A stretch of 64,000 bases of DNA from Paratinospora sagittata (Eukaryota > Streptophyta > Magnoliopsida > Ranunculales > Menispermaceae). The stretch covers positions 11,222,620-11,286,619 of the forward strand of contig CM069594.1 of NCBI GenBank assembly GCA_035771175.1, in the 5' to 3' direction. Each line of letters opens with the position of its first letter. Within the stretch, counting starts at the first letter, position 1. The position numbers and the translations under genes are program-made. Positions 11,491 to 24,122 of this stretch are shown here, piece by piece. The notes beneath the pieces are model-generated. The model saw nothing but the letters and a program-made list of their open reading frames with translations. It ran no database searches and had not been told where the DNA came from.

Positions 11491-12628
11491 CTAGATGATT
11501 TCCTTTGTCTCGCACGCCCAAAACAACTTTAGATTAAACAATGTTTTGAATTCAAATCATTTTGTACTCACTTGCTCTTTAGCCTGCAACTTCTATTTTT
11601 ATAAAACACTCATTCTCTGATTTTGAAAAATACAACAAGCACGATTTTTGAAGTTAGATTGAGCTTTCCAAAGAGTTTTTCAAGAGAAGAAAGTAATGAT
11701 TCTTGCATTTGCCAAAACAAGCTTCGAATTGAATCAAAATTGCAATATGTCTTGATGATAACGTCATTGTTCAGCAAGTTCTTCATTTTATCCCTTTTGT
11801 GCTTAGATTTGCAGAGGGTATCCATTGTTTTAAACTGTAAGTATATGAAGTGGTCTCGGTAAGATGACACATCAAAAAAGAACACAACACCTGTATTCAA
11901 TCAAGAACACATCAAACAATAGCTTTCGAAGTCTACAAAGATCAAGCTCGAAGAACAAAGACATATCTCATGTCTAATGCATTAGTTTGGTCTTTGGTGT
12001 GTAGGGTAACCTCTTTATCAAACTCAGCACTAAAACTCTGAAAATTGCAAAGTCTTCAAAATCACTTCGATATAGTATTTCATTTTGAAAAAATGTTTTC
12101 CGTAAGGTTTTAATCATAATTTCAATGAGTTTTGAATTATTTAAATGTGTTTTGAGTCAATGGAATGGTTCTTAGGTGTCAAATATTAATTTTTCAAAAA
12201 TAAGGCTGTCCAGCAATTTGTCAAAATTCTCGAGAAGGCACTAGCGCACTATCAGTGTTGATAGCACGTTGATAGGGTTCTATAATAAGTCATTTGTTTT
12301 TTCTGGAAAATTGACTCCCTTTGATGACTCGCTATAAAGTTGTTGCCTTGATCTTTTCATTTTTAGTAAAATGGGCAATAGCGCGTTATAGGCCTTGATC
12401 ACACGCTATCGGAAAGTCTAAAAAACTCAAGCTCTCTAGTTTGTGTATATCGACCTGCTATCTGTCATTAGAGAACATGATACACAACCAAATAGCACTC
12501 TATCCACGTCTGAGACCAAAATCAGATATTTCTAACGAGAAAAATGTGGGCACTTCTGCTTGCTCGATTTTTCTATTCCTTACACAGTTTTGCCAGGTTA
12601 TCTTAATTGAAATATGCTCTACTAACAC
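11491..12628. repeat. Satellite unit 11 (S/A, F2, T1)
   Basis: 1138 bp. Near twin of unit 13. Private to unit 11 are 'caatatgtcttg' and 'ggctgtccag'. Confidence 0.95.
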
Positions 12629-13782
12629 CTAGATGATTTCCTTTGTCTCGTACGCCCAAAACAACTTTAGATTAAACAATGTTTTGAATTCAAATCATTT
12701 TGTACTCACTTGCTCTTTAACCTGCAACTTCTATTTTTATAAAACACTCATTCTCTAATTTTCAAAAATACAACACGCACGATTTTTGTAAGTTAGATTG
12801 AGCTTTCCAAAGAGTTTTTCAAGAGAAGAAAGTAATGATTCTTGCATTTACCAAAACAAGCTTTTAATTGAATCAAAATTGCAATCTGTCTTGATGATAA
12901 CGTCATTGTTGAGCAAGTTCTTCATTTTATCCCTTTTGTGCTTAGATTTGCAGAGGGTATCCATTGTTTTAAACTGTAAGTATATGAAGTGGTCTCGGTA
13001 AGATAACAACATCAAAAAAGAACACAACACCTGTATTGCATCAAGAACACACCAAACAATAGCTTTCGAAGTCTACAAAGATCAAGCTCGAAGAACGAAG
13101 ACATATCTCATGTCTAATGCATCAGTTTGATCTTTGGTGTGTAGGGTAACCTCTCGATCAAACTCAGCACTAAAACTCTGAAAATTGCAAAGTCTTCAAA
13201 ATCACTTCGATATAGTATTTCATTTTGAAAAAATGTTTTCCGTAAGGTTTTAATCATAATTTCAATGACTTTTGAATTATTTAAAAGTGTTTTAAGTCAA
13301 TGGAATGGTTCTTGAGTGTCAAAATATTAACTTTTCAAAAATAAGGCTATCCAGCAATTTGGCAAAATTCTCGAGAAGGCACTAACGCACTATCAGTGTT
13401 GATAGCACGTTGATAGGGTTCTATAATAAGACATTTGTTTTTTCTGGAAAATTGTCTATAGCGCGCTATCCCCTTTGATGACTCGGTATAAAGCTGTTGC
13501 CTTAATCTTTTCATTTTTAGTAAAATGGGCAATAGCGCGCTATAGGCCTTGATAAAACGCTTTCGGAAAGTCTGAAAAACTCGAACTCTCGGGTTTGTGT
13601 ATATCGACCTGCTATCTGTCAATAGAGAACATGATACACAACCAAATAGCACTCTATCCACGTCTGAGAAAAAAATAAGATATTTCTAACGAGAAAAAGG
13701 TGGGCACTTCTGCTTGCTCGATTTTTCTATTCCTTACACAGTTTTGCCAGGTTATCTTAATTGAAATATGTTCTACTAACAC
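12629..13782. repeat. Satellite unit 12 (L/B, F1, T2)
   Basis: 1154 bp. Front matches unit 14 ('ctcgtacgccc'). 'aagcttttaattg' is private. The tail begins 'agaaaaaaataag'. Confidence 0.95.
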
Positions 13783-14920
13783 CTAGATGATTTCCTTTGT
13801 CTCGCACGCCCAAAACAACTTTCGATTAAACAATGTTTTGAATTCAAATCATTTTGTACTCACTTGCTCTTTAGCCTGCAACTTCTATTTTTATAAAACA
13901 CTCATTCTCTGATTTTGAAAAATACAACAAGCACGATTTTTGAAGTTAGATTGAGCTTTCCAAAGAGTTTTTCAAGAGAAGAAAGTAATGATTCTTGCAT
14001 TTGCCAAAACAAGCTTCGAATTGAATCAAAATTGCAATCTGTCTTGATGATAACGTCATTGTTCAGCAAGTTCTTCATTTTATCCCTTTTGTGCTTAGAT
14101 TTGCAGAGGGTATCCATTGTTTTAAACTGTAAGTATATGAAGTGGTCTCGGTAAGATGACACATCAAAAAAGAACACAACACCTGTATTGCATCAAGAAC
14201 ACATCAAACAATAGCTTTCGAAGTCTACAAAGATCAAGCTCGAAGAACAAAGACATATCTCATGTCTAATGCATTAGTTTGGTCTTTGGTGTGTAGGGTA
14301 ACCTCTTTATCAAACTCAGCACTAAAACTCTGAAAATTGCAAAGTCTTCAAAATCACTTCGATATAGTATTTCATTTTGAAAAAATGTTTTCCGTAAGGT
14401 TTTAATCATAATTTCAATGAGTTTTGAATTATTTAAATGTGTTTTGAGTCAATGGAATGGTTCTTAGGTGTCAAATATTAATTTTTCAAAAATAAGGCTA
14501 TCCAGCAATTTGTCAAAATTCTCGAGAAGGCACTAGCGCACTATCAGTGTTGATAGCACGTTGATAGGGTTCTATAATAAGTCATTTGTTTTTTCTGGAA
14601 AATTGACTCCCTTTGATGACTCGCTATAAAGCTGTTGCCTTGATCTTTTCATTTTTAGTAAAATGGGCAATAGCGCGTTATAGGCCTTGATCACACGCTA
14701 TCGGAAAGTCTAAAAAACTCAAGCTCTCTAGTTTGTGTATATCGACCTGCTATCTGTCATTAGAGAACATGATACACAACCAAATAGCACTCTATCCACG
14801 TCTGAGACCAAAATCAGATATTTCTAACGAGAAAAATGTGGGCACTTCTGCTTGCTCGATTTTTCTATTCCTTACACAGTTTTGCCAGGTTATCTTAATT
14901 GAAATATGCTCTACTAACAC
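13783..14920. repeat. Satellite unit 13 (S/A, F2, T1)
   Basis: 1138 bp. About five differences from unit 11 by eye, including 'actttcgatt' in place of 'actttagatt'. Confidence 0.95.
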
Positions 14921-16074
14921 CTAGATGATTTCCTTTGTCTCGTACGCCCAAAACAACTTTAGATTAAACAATGTTTTGAATTCAAATCATTTTGTACTCA
15001 CTTGCTCTTTAACCTGCAACTTCTATTTTTATAAAACACTCATTCTCTAATTTTCAAAAATACAACACGCACGATTTTTGTAAGTTAGATTGAGCTTTCC
15101 AAAGAGTTTTTCAAGAGAAGAAAGTAATGATTCTTGCATTTACCAAAACAAGCTTCGAATTGAATCAAAATTGCAATCTGTCTTGATGATAACGTCATTG
15201 TTGAGCAAGTTCTTCATTTTATCCCTTTTGTGCTTAGATTTGCAGAGGGTATCCATTGTTTTAAACTGTAAGTATATGAAGTGGTCTCGGTAAGATAACA
15301 ACATCAAAAAAGAACACAACACCTGTATTGCATCAAGAACACATAAAACAATAGCTTTCGAAGTCTACAAAGATCGAGCTCGAAGAACGAAGACATATCT
15401 CATGTCTAATGCATTAGTTTGATCTTTGGTGTGTAGGGTAACCTCTCGATCAAACTCAGCACTAAAACTCTGAAAATTGCAAAGTCTTCAAGATCACTTA
15501 GATATAGTATTTCATTTTGAAAAAATGTTTTCCGTTAGGTTTTAATTATAATTTCAAAGAGTTTTGAATTATTTAAAAGTGTTTTGAGTCAATGGAATGG
15601 TTCTTGAGTGTCAAAATATTAATTTTTCAAAAATAAGGCTATCCAGCAATTTGCCAAAATTCTCGAGAAGGCACTAGCGCACTATCAGTGTTGATAGCAC
15701 GTTGATAGGGTTCTATAATAAGTCATTTATTTTTTCTGAAAAATTGTCTATAGCGCGCTATCCCCTTTGATGACTCGCTATAAAGCTGTTGCCTTGATCC
15801 TTTCATTTTTAGTATAATGGGCAATAGCGCGCTATAGGCCTTGATAACACGCTTTCGGAAAGTCTGAAAAACTCGAGCTCTCGGGTTTGTGTATATCGAC
15901 CTGCTATCTGTCAATAGAGAACATGATACACAACCAAATAGCACTCTATCCACGTCTGAGACCAAAATCAGATATTTCTAACGAGAAAAATGTGGGCACT
16001 TCTGCTTGCTCGATTTTTCTATTCCTTACTCAGTTTTGCCAGGTTATCTTAATTGAAATATGCTCTACTAACAC
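14921..16074. repeat. Satellite unit 14 (L/B, F1, T1)
   Basis: 1154 bp. Front as unit 12, back as units 9 and 18. Private: 'acataaaacaatag' and 'ccgttaggttttaatt'. Both palindromes intact. Confidence 0.95.
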
Positions 16075-17214
16075 CTAGATGATTCCCTTTGTCTCGCACG
16101 CCCAAAACAACTTTAGATTAAACAATGTTTTGAATTCAAATCATTTTGTACTCACTTGCTCTTTAGCCTGCAACTTCTATTTTTATAAAACACTCATTGT
16201 CTGATTTTCAAAAATACAACACGCACGATTTTTGTAAGTTTGATTGAGCTTTCCAAAGAGTTTTTCAAGAGAAGAAAGTAATGATTCTTGCATTTAACAA
16301 AACAAGCTTCGAATTGAATCAAAATTACAATCTGCCTTGATGATAACGTCATTGTTCAGCAAGTTCTTCATTTTATCCCTTTTGTGCTTAGATTTGCAGA
16401 GGGTATCCATTGTTTTAAACTGTAAGTATATGAAGTGGTCTCGGTAAGATAACACATCAAAAAAGAACACAACACCTGTATTGCATCAAGAACACATCAA
16501 ACAATAGCTTTCGAAGTCTACAAAGATCAAGCTCGAAGAACAAAGACATATCTCATGTCTAATGCATTAGTTTGATATTTGGTGTGTAGGGTAACCTCTT
16601 TATCAAACTCAGCACTAAAACTCTGAAAATTGCAAAGTCTTCAAAATCACTTCGATATAATATTTCATTTTGAAAAAATGTTTTCCGTAAGGTTTTAATC
16701 ATAATTTCAATGAGTTTTGAATTATTTAAATGTGTTTTGAGTCAATGGAATGGTTCTTAGGTGTCAAAATATTAATTTTTCAAAAATAAGGCTATCCAGC
16801 AATTTGCCAAAATTCTCGAGAAGGCACTAGCGCACTATCAGTGTTGATAGCACGTTGATAGGGTTCTATAATAAGACATTTGTTTTTTCTGGATAATTGT
16901 CTCCCTTTGATGACTCGCTATAAAGCTGTTGCCTTGATCTTTTCATTTTTAGTAAAATGGGCAATAGCGCGCTATAGGCCTTGATCACACGCTATCGGAA
17001 AGTCTAAAAAACTCAAGCTCTCTAGTTTGTGTATATCGACCTGCTATCTGTCAATAGAGAACATGATACACAACCAAATAGCACTCTATCCACGTCTGAG
17101 ACCAAAATCAGATATTTCTAACGAGAAAAATGTGGGCACTTCTGCTTGCTCGATTTTTCTATTCCTTACACAGTTTTGCCAGGTTATCTTAATTGAAATA
17201 TGCTCTACTAACAC
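16075..17214. repeat. Satellite unit 15 (S/A, F1, T1), recombinant
   Basis: 1140 bp. The front is F1 with 'catttaacaaaac', normally found in L/B units, while the back is a full class S sequence. Private: 'ggataattgtctccc'. Confidence 0.95.
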
Positions 17215-18368
17215 CTAGATGATTCCCTTTGTCTCGCACGCCCAAAACAACTTTAGATTAAACAATGTTTTGAATTCAAATCATTTTGTACTCACTTGCT
17301 CTTTAACCTGCAACTTCTATTTTTATAAAACACTCATTCTCTGATTTTCAAAAATACAACACGCACGATTTTTGTAAGTTAGATTGAGCTTTCCAAAGAG
17401 TTTTTCAAGAGAAGAAAGTAATGATTCTTGCATTTAACAAAACAAGCTTCGAATTGAATCAAAATTACAATCTGCCTTGATGATAACGTCATTGTTCAGC
17501 AAGTTCTTCATTTTATCCCTTTTGTGCTTAGATTTGCAGAGGGTATCCATTGTTTTAAACTGTAAGTATATGAAGTGGTCTCGGTAAGATAACAACGTCA
17601 AAAAAGAACACAACACCTGTATTGCATCACGGGCACATCAAACAATAGCTTTCGAAGTCTACAAAGATCAAGCTCGAAGAACGAAGACATATCTCATGTC
17701 TAATGCATTAGTTTGATCTTTGGTGTGTAGGGTAACCTCTCGATCAAACTCAGCACTAAAACTCTGAAAATTGCAAAGTCTTCAAAATCACTTCGATATA
17801 GTATTTCATTTTGAAAAAATGTTTTCCGTAAGGTTTTAATCATAATTTCAACGAGTTTTGAATTATTTAAAAGTGTTTTGAGTCAATGGAATGGTTCTTG
17901 AGTGTCAAAATATTAACTTTTCAAAAATAAGGCTATCCAGCAATTTGGCAAAATTCTCGAGAAGGCACTAACGCACTATCAGTGTTGATAGCACGTTGAT
18001 AGGGTTCTATAATAAGACAATTGTTTTTTCTGGAAAATTGTCTATAGCGCGATATCCCCTTTGATGACTCGCTATAAAGCTGTTGCCTTAATCTTTTCAT
18101 TTTTAGTAAAATGGGCAATAGCGCGCTATAGGCCTTGATAAAACGATTCCGAAAAGTCTGAAAAACTCGAGCTCTCGGGTTTGTGTATATCGACCTGCTA
18201 TCTGTCAATAGAGAACATGATACACAACCAAATAGCACTCTATCCACGTCTGAGACAAAAACAAGATATTTCTAACGAGAAAAAGGTGGGCACTTCTGCT
18301 TGCTCGATTTTTCTATTCCTTACACAGTTTTGCCAGGTTATCTTAATTGAAATATGTTCTACTAACAC
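17215..18368. repeat. Satellite unit 16 (L/B, F1, T2)
   Basis: 1154 bp. First palindrome altered to 'atagcgcgatat', shared with units 20 and 22. 'gtattgcatcacgggcac' is a close variant of units 20 and 22. First unit of the 6.9-kb duplication. Confidence 0.95.
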
Positions 18369-19506
18369 CTAGATGATTTCCTTTGTCTCGCACGCCCAAA
18401 ACAACTTTAGATTAAACAATGTTTTGAATTCAAATCATTTTGTACTCACTTGCTCTTTAGCCTGCAACTTCTATTTTTATAAAACACTCATTCTCTGATT
18501 TTGAAAAATACAACAAGCACGATTTTTGAAGTTAGATTGAGCTTTCCAAAGAGTTTTTCAAGAGAAGAAAGGAATGATTCTTGCATTTGCCAAAACAAGC
18601 TTCGAAATGAATCAAAATTGCAATCTGTCTTGATGATAACGTCATTGTTCAACAAGTTCTTCATTTTATCCCTTTTGTGCTTAGATTTGCAGAGGGTATC
18701 CATTGTTTTAAACTGTAAGTATATGAAGTGGTCTCGGTAAGATAACACATCAAAAAAAACACAACACCTGTATTGCATCAAGAGCACATCAAACAATAGC
18801 TTTCGAAGTCTACAAAAATCAAGCTCGAAGAACAAAGACATATCTCATGTCTAATGCATTAGTTTGATCTTTGGTGTGTAGGGTAACCTCTTTATCAAAC
18901 TCAGCACTAAAACTCTGAAAATTGCAAAGTCTTCAAAATCACTTCGATATAGTATTTCATTTTGAAAAAATGTTTTCCGTAAGGTTTTAATCATAATTTC
19001 AATGACTTTTGAATTATTTAAATGTGTTTTGAGTCAATGGAATGGTTCTTAGGTGTCAAAATATTAATTTTTCAAAAATAAGGCTATCCAGCAATTTGGC
19101 AAAATTCTCGAGAAGGCACTAGCGCACTATCAGTGTTGATAGCACGTTGATAGGGTTCTATAATAAGACATTTGTTTTTTCTGGAAAATTGTCTCCCTTT
19201 GATGACTCGCTATAAAGCTGTTTCCTTGATCTTTTCATTTTTAGTAAAATGGGCAATAGCGCGCTATAGGCCTTGATCACACGCTATCGGAAAGTCTAAA
19301 AAACTCAAGCTCTCTAGTTTGTGTATATCGACCTGCTATCTGTCAATAGAGAACATGATACACAACCAAATAGCACTCTATCCACGTCTGAGACCAAAAT
19401 CAGATATTTCTAACGAGAAAAATGTGGGCACTTCTGCTTGCTCGATTTTTCTATTCCTTACACAGTTTTGCCAGGTTATCTTAATTGAAATATGCTCTAC
19501 TAACAC
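18369..19506. repeat. Satellite unit 17 (S/A, F2, T1)
   Basis: 1138 bp. Twin of unit 23 ('aaaggaatg', 'cgaaatgaatc', 'gctgtttccttg'). Its longer A-run at 18752 extends the minus-strand frame to 117 residues (18488-18841). Confidence 0.95.
18488..18841 (-). other. Longest minus-strand open frame, 117 codons (unit 17)
   Basis: The exon-like frame extended upstream by an indel in the A-run near 18752, adding an N-terminal stretch starting MSLFFELD. The F2 C-terminus is used. The extension is private to this unit, which argues against a conserved protein. Confidence 0.15.
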
Positions 19507-20662
19507 CTAGATGATTCCCTTTGTCTCGCACGCCCAAAACAACTTTAGATTAAACAATGTTTTGAATTCAAATCATTTTGTACTCACTTGCTCTTTAACC
19601 TGCAACTTCTATTTTTATAAAACACTCATTCTCTAATTTTCAAAAATACAACACGCACGATTTTTGTAAGTTAGATTGAGCTTTCCAAAGAGTTTTTCAA
19701 GAGAAGAAAGTAATGATTCTTGCATTTGCCAAAACAAGCTTCGAATTGAATCAAAATTGCAATCTGTCTTGATGATAACGTCATTGTTTAGCAAGTTCTT
19801 CATTTTATCCCTTTTGTGCTTAGATTTGCAGAGGGTATCCATTGTTTTAAACTGTAAGTATATGAAGTGGTCTCGGTAAGATAACAACATCAAAAAAGAA
19901 CACAACACCTGTATTGCATCAAGAACACATCAAACAATAGCGCTTTCGAAGTCTACAAAGATCAAGCTCGAAGAACGAAGACATATCTCATGTCTAATGC
20001 ATTAGTTTGATCTTTGGTGTGTACGGTAACCTCTCGATCAAACTCAGCACTAAAACTCTGAAAATTGCAAAGTCTTCAAGATCACTTCGATATAGTATTT
20101 CATTTTGAAAAAATGTTTTCCGTAAGGTTTTAATTATAATTTCAATGAGTTTTGAATTATTTAAAAGTGTTTTGAGTCAATGGAATGGTTCTTGAGTGTC
20201 AAAATATTAATTTTTCAAAAATAAGGCTATCCAGCATTTTGCCAAAATTCTCGAGAAGGCACTAGCGCACTATCAGTGTTGATAGCACGTTGATAGGGTT
20301 CTATAATAAGTCATTTGTTTTTTCTGAAAAATTGTCTATAGCGCGCTATCCCCTTTGATGACTCGCTATAAAGCTGTTGACTTGATCCTTTCATTTTTAG
20401 TAAAATGGGCAATAGCGCGCTATAGGCCTTGGTAACACGCTTTCAGAAAGTCTGAAAAACTCGAGCTCTCGGGTTTGTGTATATCGACCTGCGATCTGTC
20501 AATAGAGAACATGATACACAACCAAATAGCACTCTATCCACGTCTGAGACCAAAATCAGATATTTCTAACGAGAAAAATGTGGGCACTTCTGCTTGCTCG
20601 ATTTTTCTATTCCTTACTCAGTTTTGCCAGGTTATTTTAATTGAAATATGCTCTACTAACAC
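19507..20662. repeat. Satellite unit 18 (L/B, F1, T1)
   Basis: 1156 bp, the longest unit. A 2-bp insertion near 19941 gives 'aatagcgctttcg'. Other private forms are 'gtgtacggtaacc' (shared with unit 24) and 'acctgcgatctg'. Confidence 0.95.
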
Positions 20663-21816
20663 CTAGATGATTCCCTTTGTCTCGCACGCCCAAAACAACT
20701 TTACATTAAACAATGTTTTGAATTCAAATCATTTTGTACTCACTTGCTCTTTAACCTGCAACTTCTATTTTTATAAAACACTCATTCTCTGATTTTCAAA
20801 AATACAACACGCACGATTTTTGTAAGTTAGATTGAGCTTTCCAAAGAGTTTTTCAAGAGAAGAAAGTAACGATTCTTGCATTTAACAAAACAAGCTTCGA
20901 ATTGAATCAAAATTACAATCTGCCTTGATGATAACGTCATTGTTCAGCAAGTTCTTCATTTTATCCCTTTTGTTCTTAGATTTGCAGAGGGTATGCATTG
21001 TTTTAAACTGTAAGTATATGAAGCGGTGTCGGTAAGATAACAACATCAAAAAAGAACACAACACCTGTATTGCATCAAGAGCACATCAAACAATAGCTTT
21101 CGAAGTCTACAAAGATCAAGCTCGAAGAACGAAGACATATCTCATGTCTAATGCATTAGTTTGATCTTTGGTGTTTAGGGTAAGCTCTCGATCAAACTCA
21201 GCACTAAAACTCTGAAAATTGCAAAGTCTTCAAAATCACTTCGATATAGTATTTCATTTTGAAAAAATGTTTTTCGTAAGGTTTTAATCATAATTTCAAC
21301 GAGTTTTGAATTATTTAAAAGTGTTTTGAGTCAATTGAATGGTTCTTGAGTGTCAAAATATTAACTTTTCAAAAATAAGGCTATCCAGCAATTTGGCAAA
21401 ATTCTCGAGAAGGCACTAACGCACTATCAGTGTTGATAGCACGTTGATAGGGTTCTATAATAAGACATTTGTTTTTTCTGGAAAATTGTCTATAGCGCGC
21501 TATCCCCTTTGATGACTCGCTATAAAGCTGTTGCCTTAATCTTTTCATTTTTAGTAAAATGGGCAATAGCGCGTTATAGGCCTTGATAAAACGCTTTCGG
21601 AAAGTCTGAAAAACTCGAGCTCTCGGGTTTGTGTATATCGACCTGCTATCTGTCAATAGAGAACATGATACACAACCAAATAGCACTCTATCCACGTCTG
21701 AGACAAAAATAAGATATTTCTAACGAGAAAAAGGTGGGCACTTCTGCTTGCTCGATTTTTCTATTCCTTACACAGTTTTGCCAGGCTATCTTAATTGAAA
21801 TATGTTCTACTAACAC
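20663..21816. repeat. Satellite unit 19 (L/B, F1, T2)
   Basis: 1154 bp. Carries 'gtgtttagggtaagc', 'gaagcggtgtcgg', 'gtatgcattg' and 'gccaggctatc', most of which recur in unit 21. Confidence 0.95.
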
Positions 21817-22969
21817 CTAGATGATTTCCTTTGTCTCGCACGCCCAAAACAACTTTAGATTAAACAATGTTTTGAATTCAAATCATTTTGTACTCACTTG
21901 CTCTTTAACCTGCAACTTCTATTTTTATAAAACACTCATTCTCTGATTTTCAAAAATACAACACGCACGATTTTTGTAAGTTAGATTGAGCTTTCAAAGA
22001 GTTTTTCCAGAGAAGAAAGTAATGATTCTTGCATTTAACAAAACAAGCTTCGAATTGAATCAAAATTACAATCTGCCTTGATGATAACGTCATTGTTCAG
22101 CAAGTTCTTCATTTTATCCCTTTTGTGCTTAGATTTGCAGAGGGTATCCATTGTTTTAAACTGTAAGTATATGAAGTGGTCTCGGTAAGATAACAACGTC
22201 AAAAAAGAACACAACACCTGTATTGCATCACGAGCACATCAAACAATAGCTTTCGAAGTCTACAAAGATCAAGCTCGAAGAACGAAGACATATCTCATGT
22301 CTAATGCATTAGTTTGATCTTTGGTGTGTAGGGTAACCTCTCGATCAAACTCAGCACTAAAACTCTGAAAATTGCAAAGTCTTCAAAATCACTTCGATAT
22401 AGTATTTCATTTTGAAAAAATGTTTTCCGTAAGGTTTTAATCATAATTTCAACGAGTTTTGAATTATTTAAAAGTGTTTTGAGTCAATGGAATGGTTCTT
22501 GAGTGTCAAAATATTAACTTTTCAAAAATAAGGCTATCCAGCAATTTGGCAAAATTCTCGAGAAGGCACTAACGCACTATCAGTGTTGATAGCACGTTGA
22601 TAGGGTTCTATAATAAGACATTTGTTTTTTCTGGAAAATTGTCTATAGCGCGATATCCCCTTTGATGACTCGCTATAAAGCTGTTGCCTTATTTTTTTCA
22701 TTTTTAGTAAAATGGGCAATAGCGCGCTATAGGCCTTGATAAAACGATTCCGGAAAGTCTGAAAAACTCGAGCTCTCGGGTTTGTGTATATCGACCTGCT
22801 ATCTGTCAATAGAGAACATGATACACAACCAAATAGCACTCTATCCACGTCTGAGACAAAAACAAGATATTTCTAACGAGAAAAAGGTGGGCACTTCTGC
22901 TTGCTCGATTTTTCTATTCCTTACACAGTTTTGCCAGGTTATCTTAATTGAAATATGTTCTACTAACAC
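21817..22969. repeat. Satellite unit 20 (L/B, F1, T2)
   Basis: 1153 bp. About three differences from unit 22 by eye (e.g. 'tttttccagag'). 'gagctttcaaagag' has lost one C, shared with unit 22. Confidence 0.95.
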
Positions 22970-24122
22970 CTAGATGATTTCCTTTGTCTCGCACGCCCTA
23001 AACAACTTTAGATTAAACAATGTTTTGAATTCAAATCATTTTGTACTCACTTGCTCTTTAGCCTGCAACTTCTATTTTTATAAAACACTCATTCTCTGAT
23101 TTTGAAAAATACAACAAGCACGATTTTTGAAGTTAGATTGAGCTTTACAAAGAGTTTTTCAAGAGAAGAAAGGAATGATTCTTGCATTTGCCAAAACAAG
23201 CTTCGAATTGAATCAAAATTACCATCTGCCTTGATGATAACGTCATTGTTCAGCAAGTTCTTCATTTTATCCCTTTTGTTCTTAGATTTGCAGAGGGTAT
23301 GCATTGTTTTAAACTGTAAGTATATGAAGCGGTGTCGGTAAGATAACAACATCAAAAAAGAACACAACACCTGTATTCAATCAAGAGCACATCAAACAAT
23401 AGCTTTCGAAGTCTACAAAGATCAAGCTCGAAGAACGAAGACATATCTCATGTCTAATGCATTAGTTTGATCTTTGGTGTTTAGGGTAAGCTCTCGATCA
23501 AACTCAGCACTAAAACTCTGAAAATTGCAAAGTCTTCAAAATCACTTCGATATAGTATTTCATTTTGAAAAAATGTTTTTCGTAAGGTTTTAATCATAAT
23601 TTCAACGAGTTTTGAATTATTTAAAAGTGTTTTGAGTCAATTGAATGGTTCTTGAGTGTCAAAATATTAACTTTTCAAAAATAAGGCTATCCAGCAATTT
23701 GGCAAAATTCTCGAGAAGGCACTAACGCACTATCAGTGTTGATAGCACGTTGATAGGGTTCTATAATAAGACATTTGTTTTTTCTGGAAAATTGTCTATA
23801 GCGCGCTATCCCCTTTGATGACTCGCTATAAAGCTGTTGCCTTAATCTTTTCATTTTTAGTAAAATGGGCAATAGCGCGTTATAGGCCTTGATAAAACGC
23901 TTTCGGAAAGTCTGAAAAACTCGAGCTCTCGGGTTTGTGTATATCGACCTGCTATCTGTCAATAGAGAACATGATACACAACCAAATAGCACTCTATCCA
24001 CGTCTGAGACAAAAATAAGATATTTCTAACGAGAAAAAGGTGGGCACTTCTGCTTGCTCGATTTTTCTATTCCTTACACAGTTTTGCCAGGCTATCTTAA
24101 TTGAAATATGTTCTACTAACAC
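22970..24122. repeat. Satellite unit 21 (L/B back, F2 front, T2), chimera
   Basis: 1153 bp. The front is F2 of the unit 17/23 kind ('ccctaaac', 'aaaggaatg', 'tttgccaaaac'). From about 23207 onward it follows unit 19 ('cgaattg', 'ttgttcttag', 'gtgtttaggg'). The switch lies in roughly 23191-23207. It is the only F2 unit with an L back. Confidence 0.95.

Larger units (their letters stand above)
3445..12628. repeat. Trimeric higher-order repeat block, ~3446 bp
   Basis: Units 4-12 follow the order L/B/T2, S/A, L/B/T1 (4-5-6, 7-8-9, 10-11 and then 12). Same-class units recur at offsets of 3447 and 3445 (units 4, 7, 10), 3446 and 3446 (units 5, 8, 11) and 3444 (units 6, 9). Unit 12 breaks the pattern by carrying a T2 tail. 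This is a higher-order repeat: three distinguishable monomers amplified as one block. Confidence 0.8.
11491..15350. repeat. Dimer duplication, 2292-bp offset
   Basis: Unit 11 plus the front of unit 12 matches unit 13 plus the front of unit 14. Shared private variants are 'gtttggtctttggtg', the one-base loss in 'gtgtcaaatatt', 'gtcattagagaac', 'gcgcgttatagg' and 'ctcgtacgccc'. Units 11 and 13 differ at about five positions by eye. Similarity falls off within units 12 and 14, so the right-hand end is approximate. Confidence 0.8.

Noticed and set aside
20663..24122. Telomere-like 'tttaggg' in units 19 and 21
   Set aside because: A single heptamer created by a point change from 'tgtaggg'; there is no tandem telomeric repeat.
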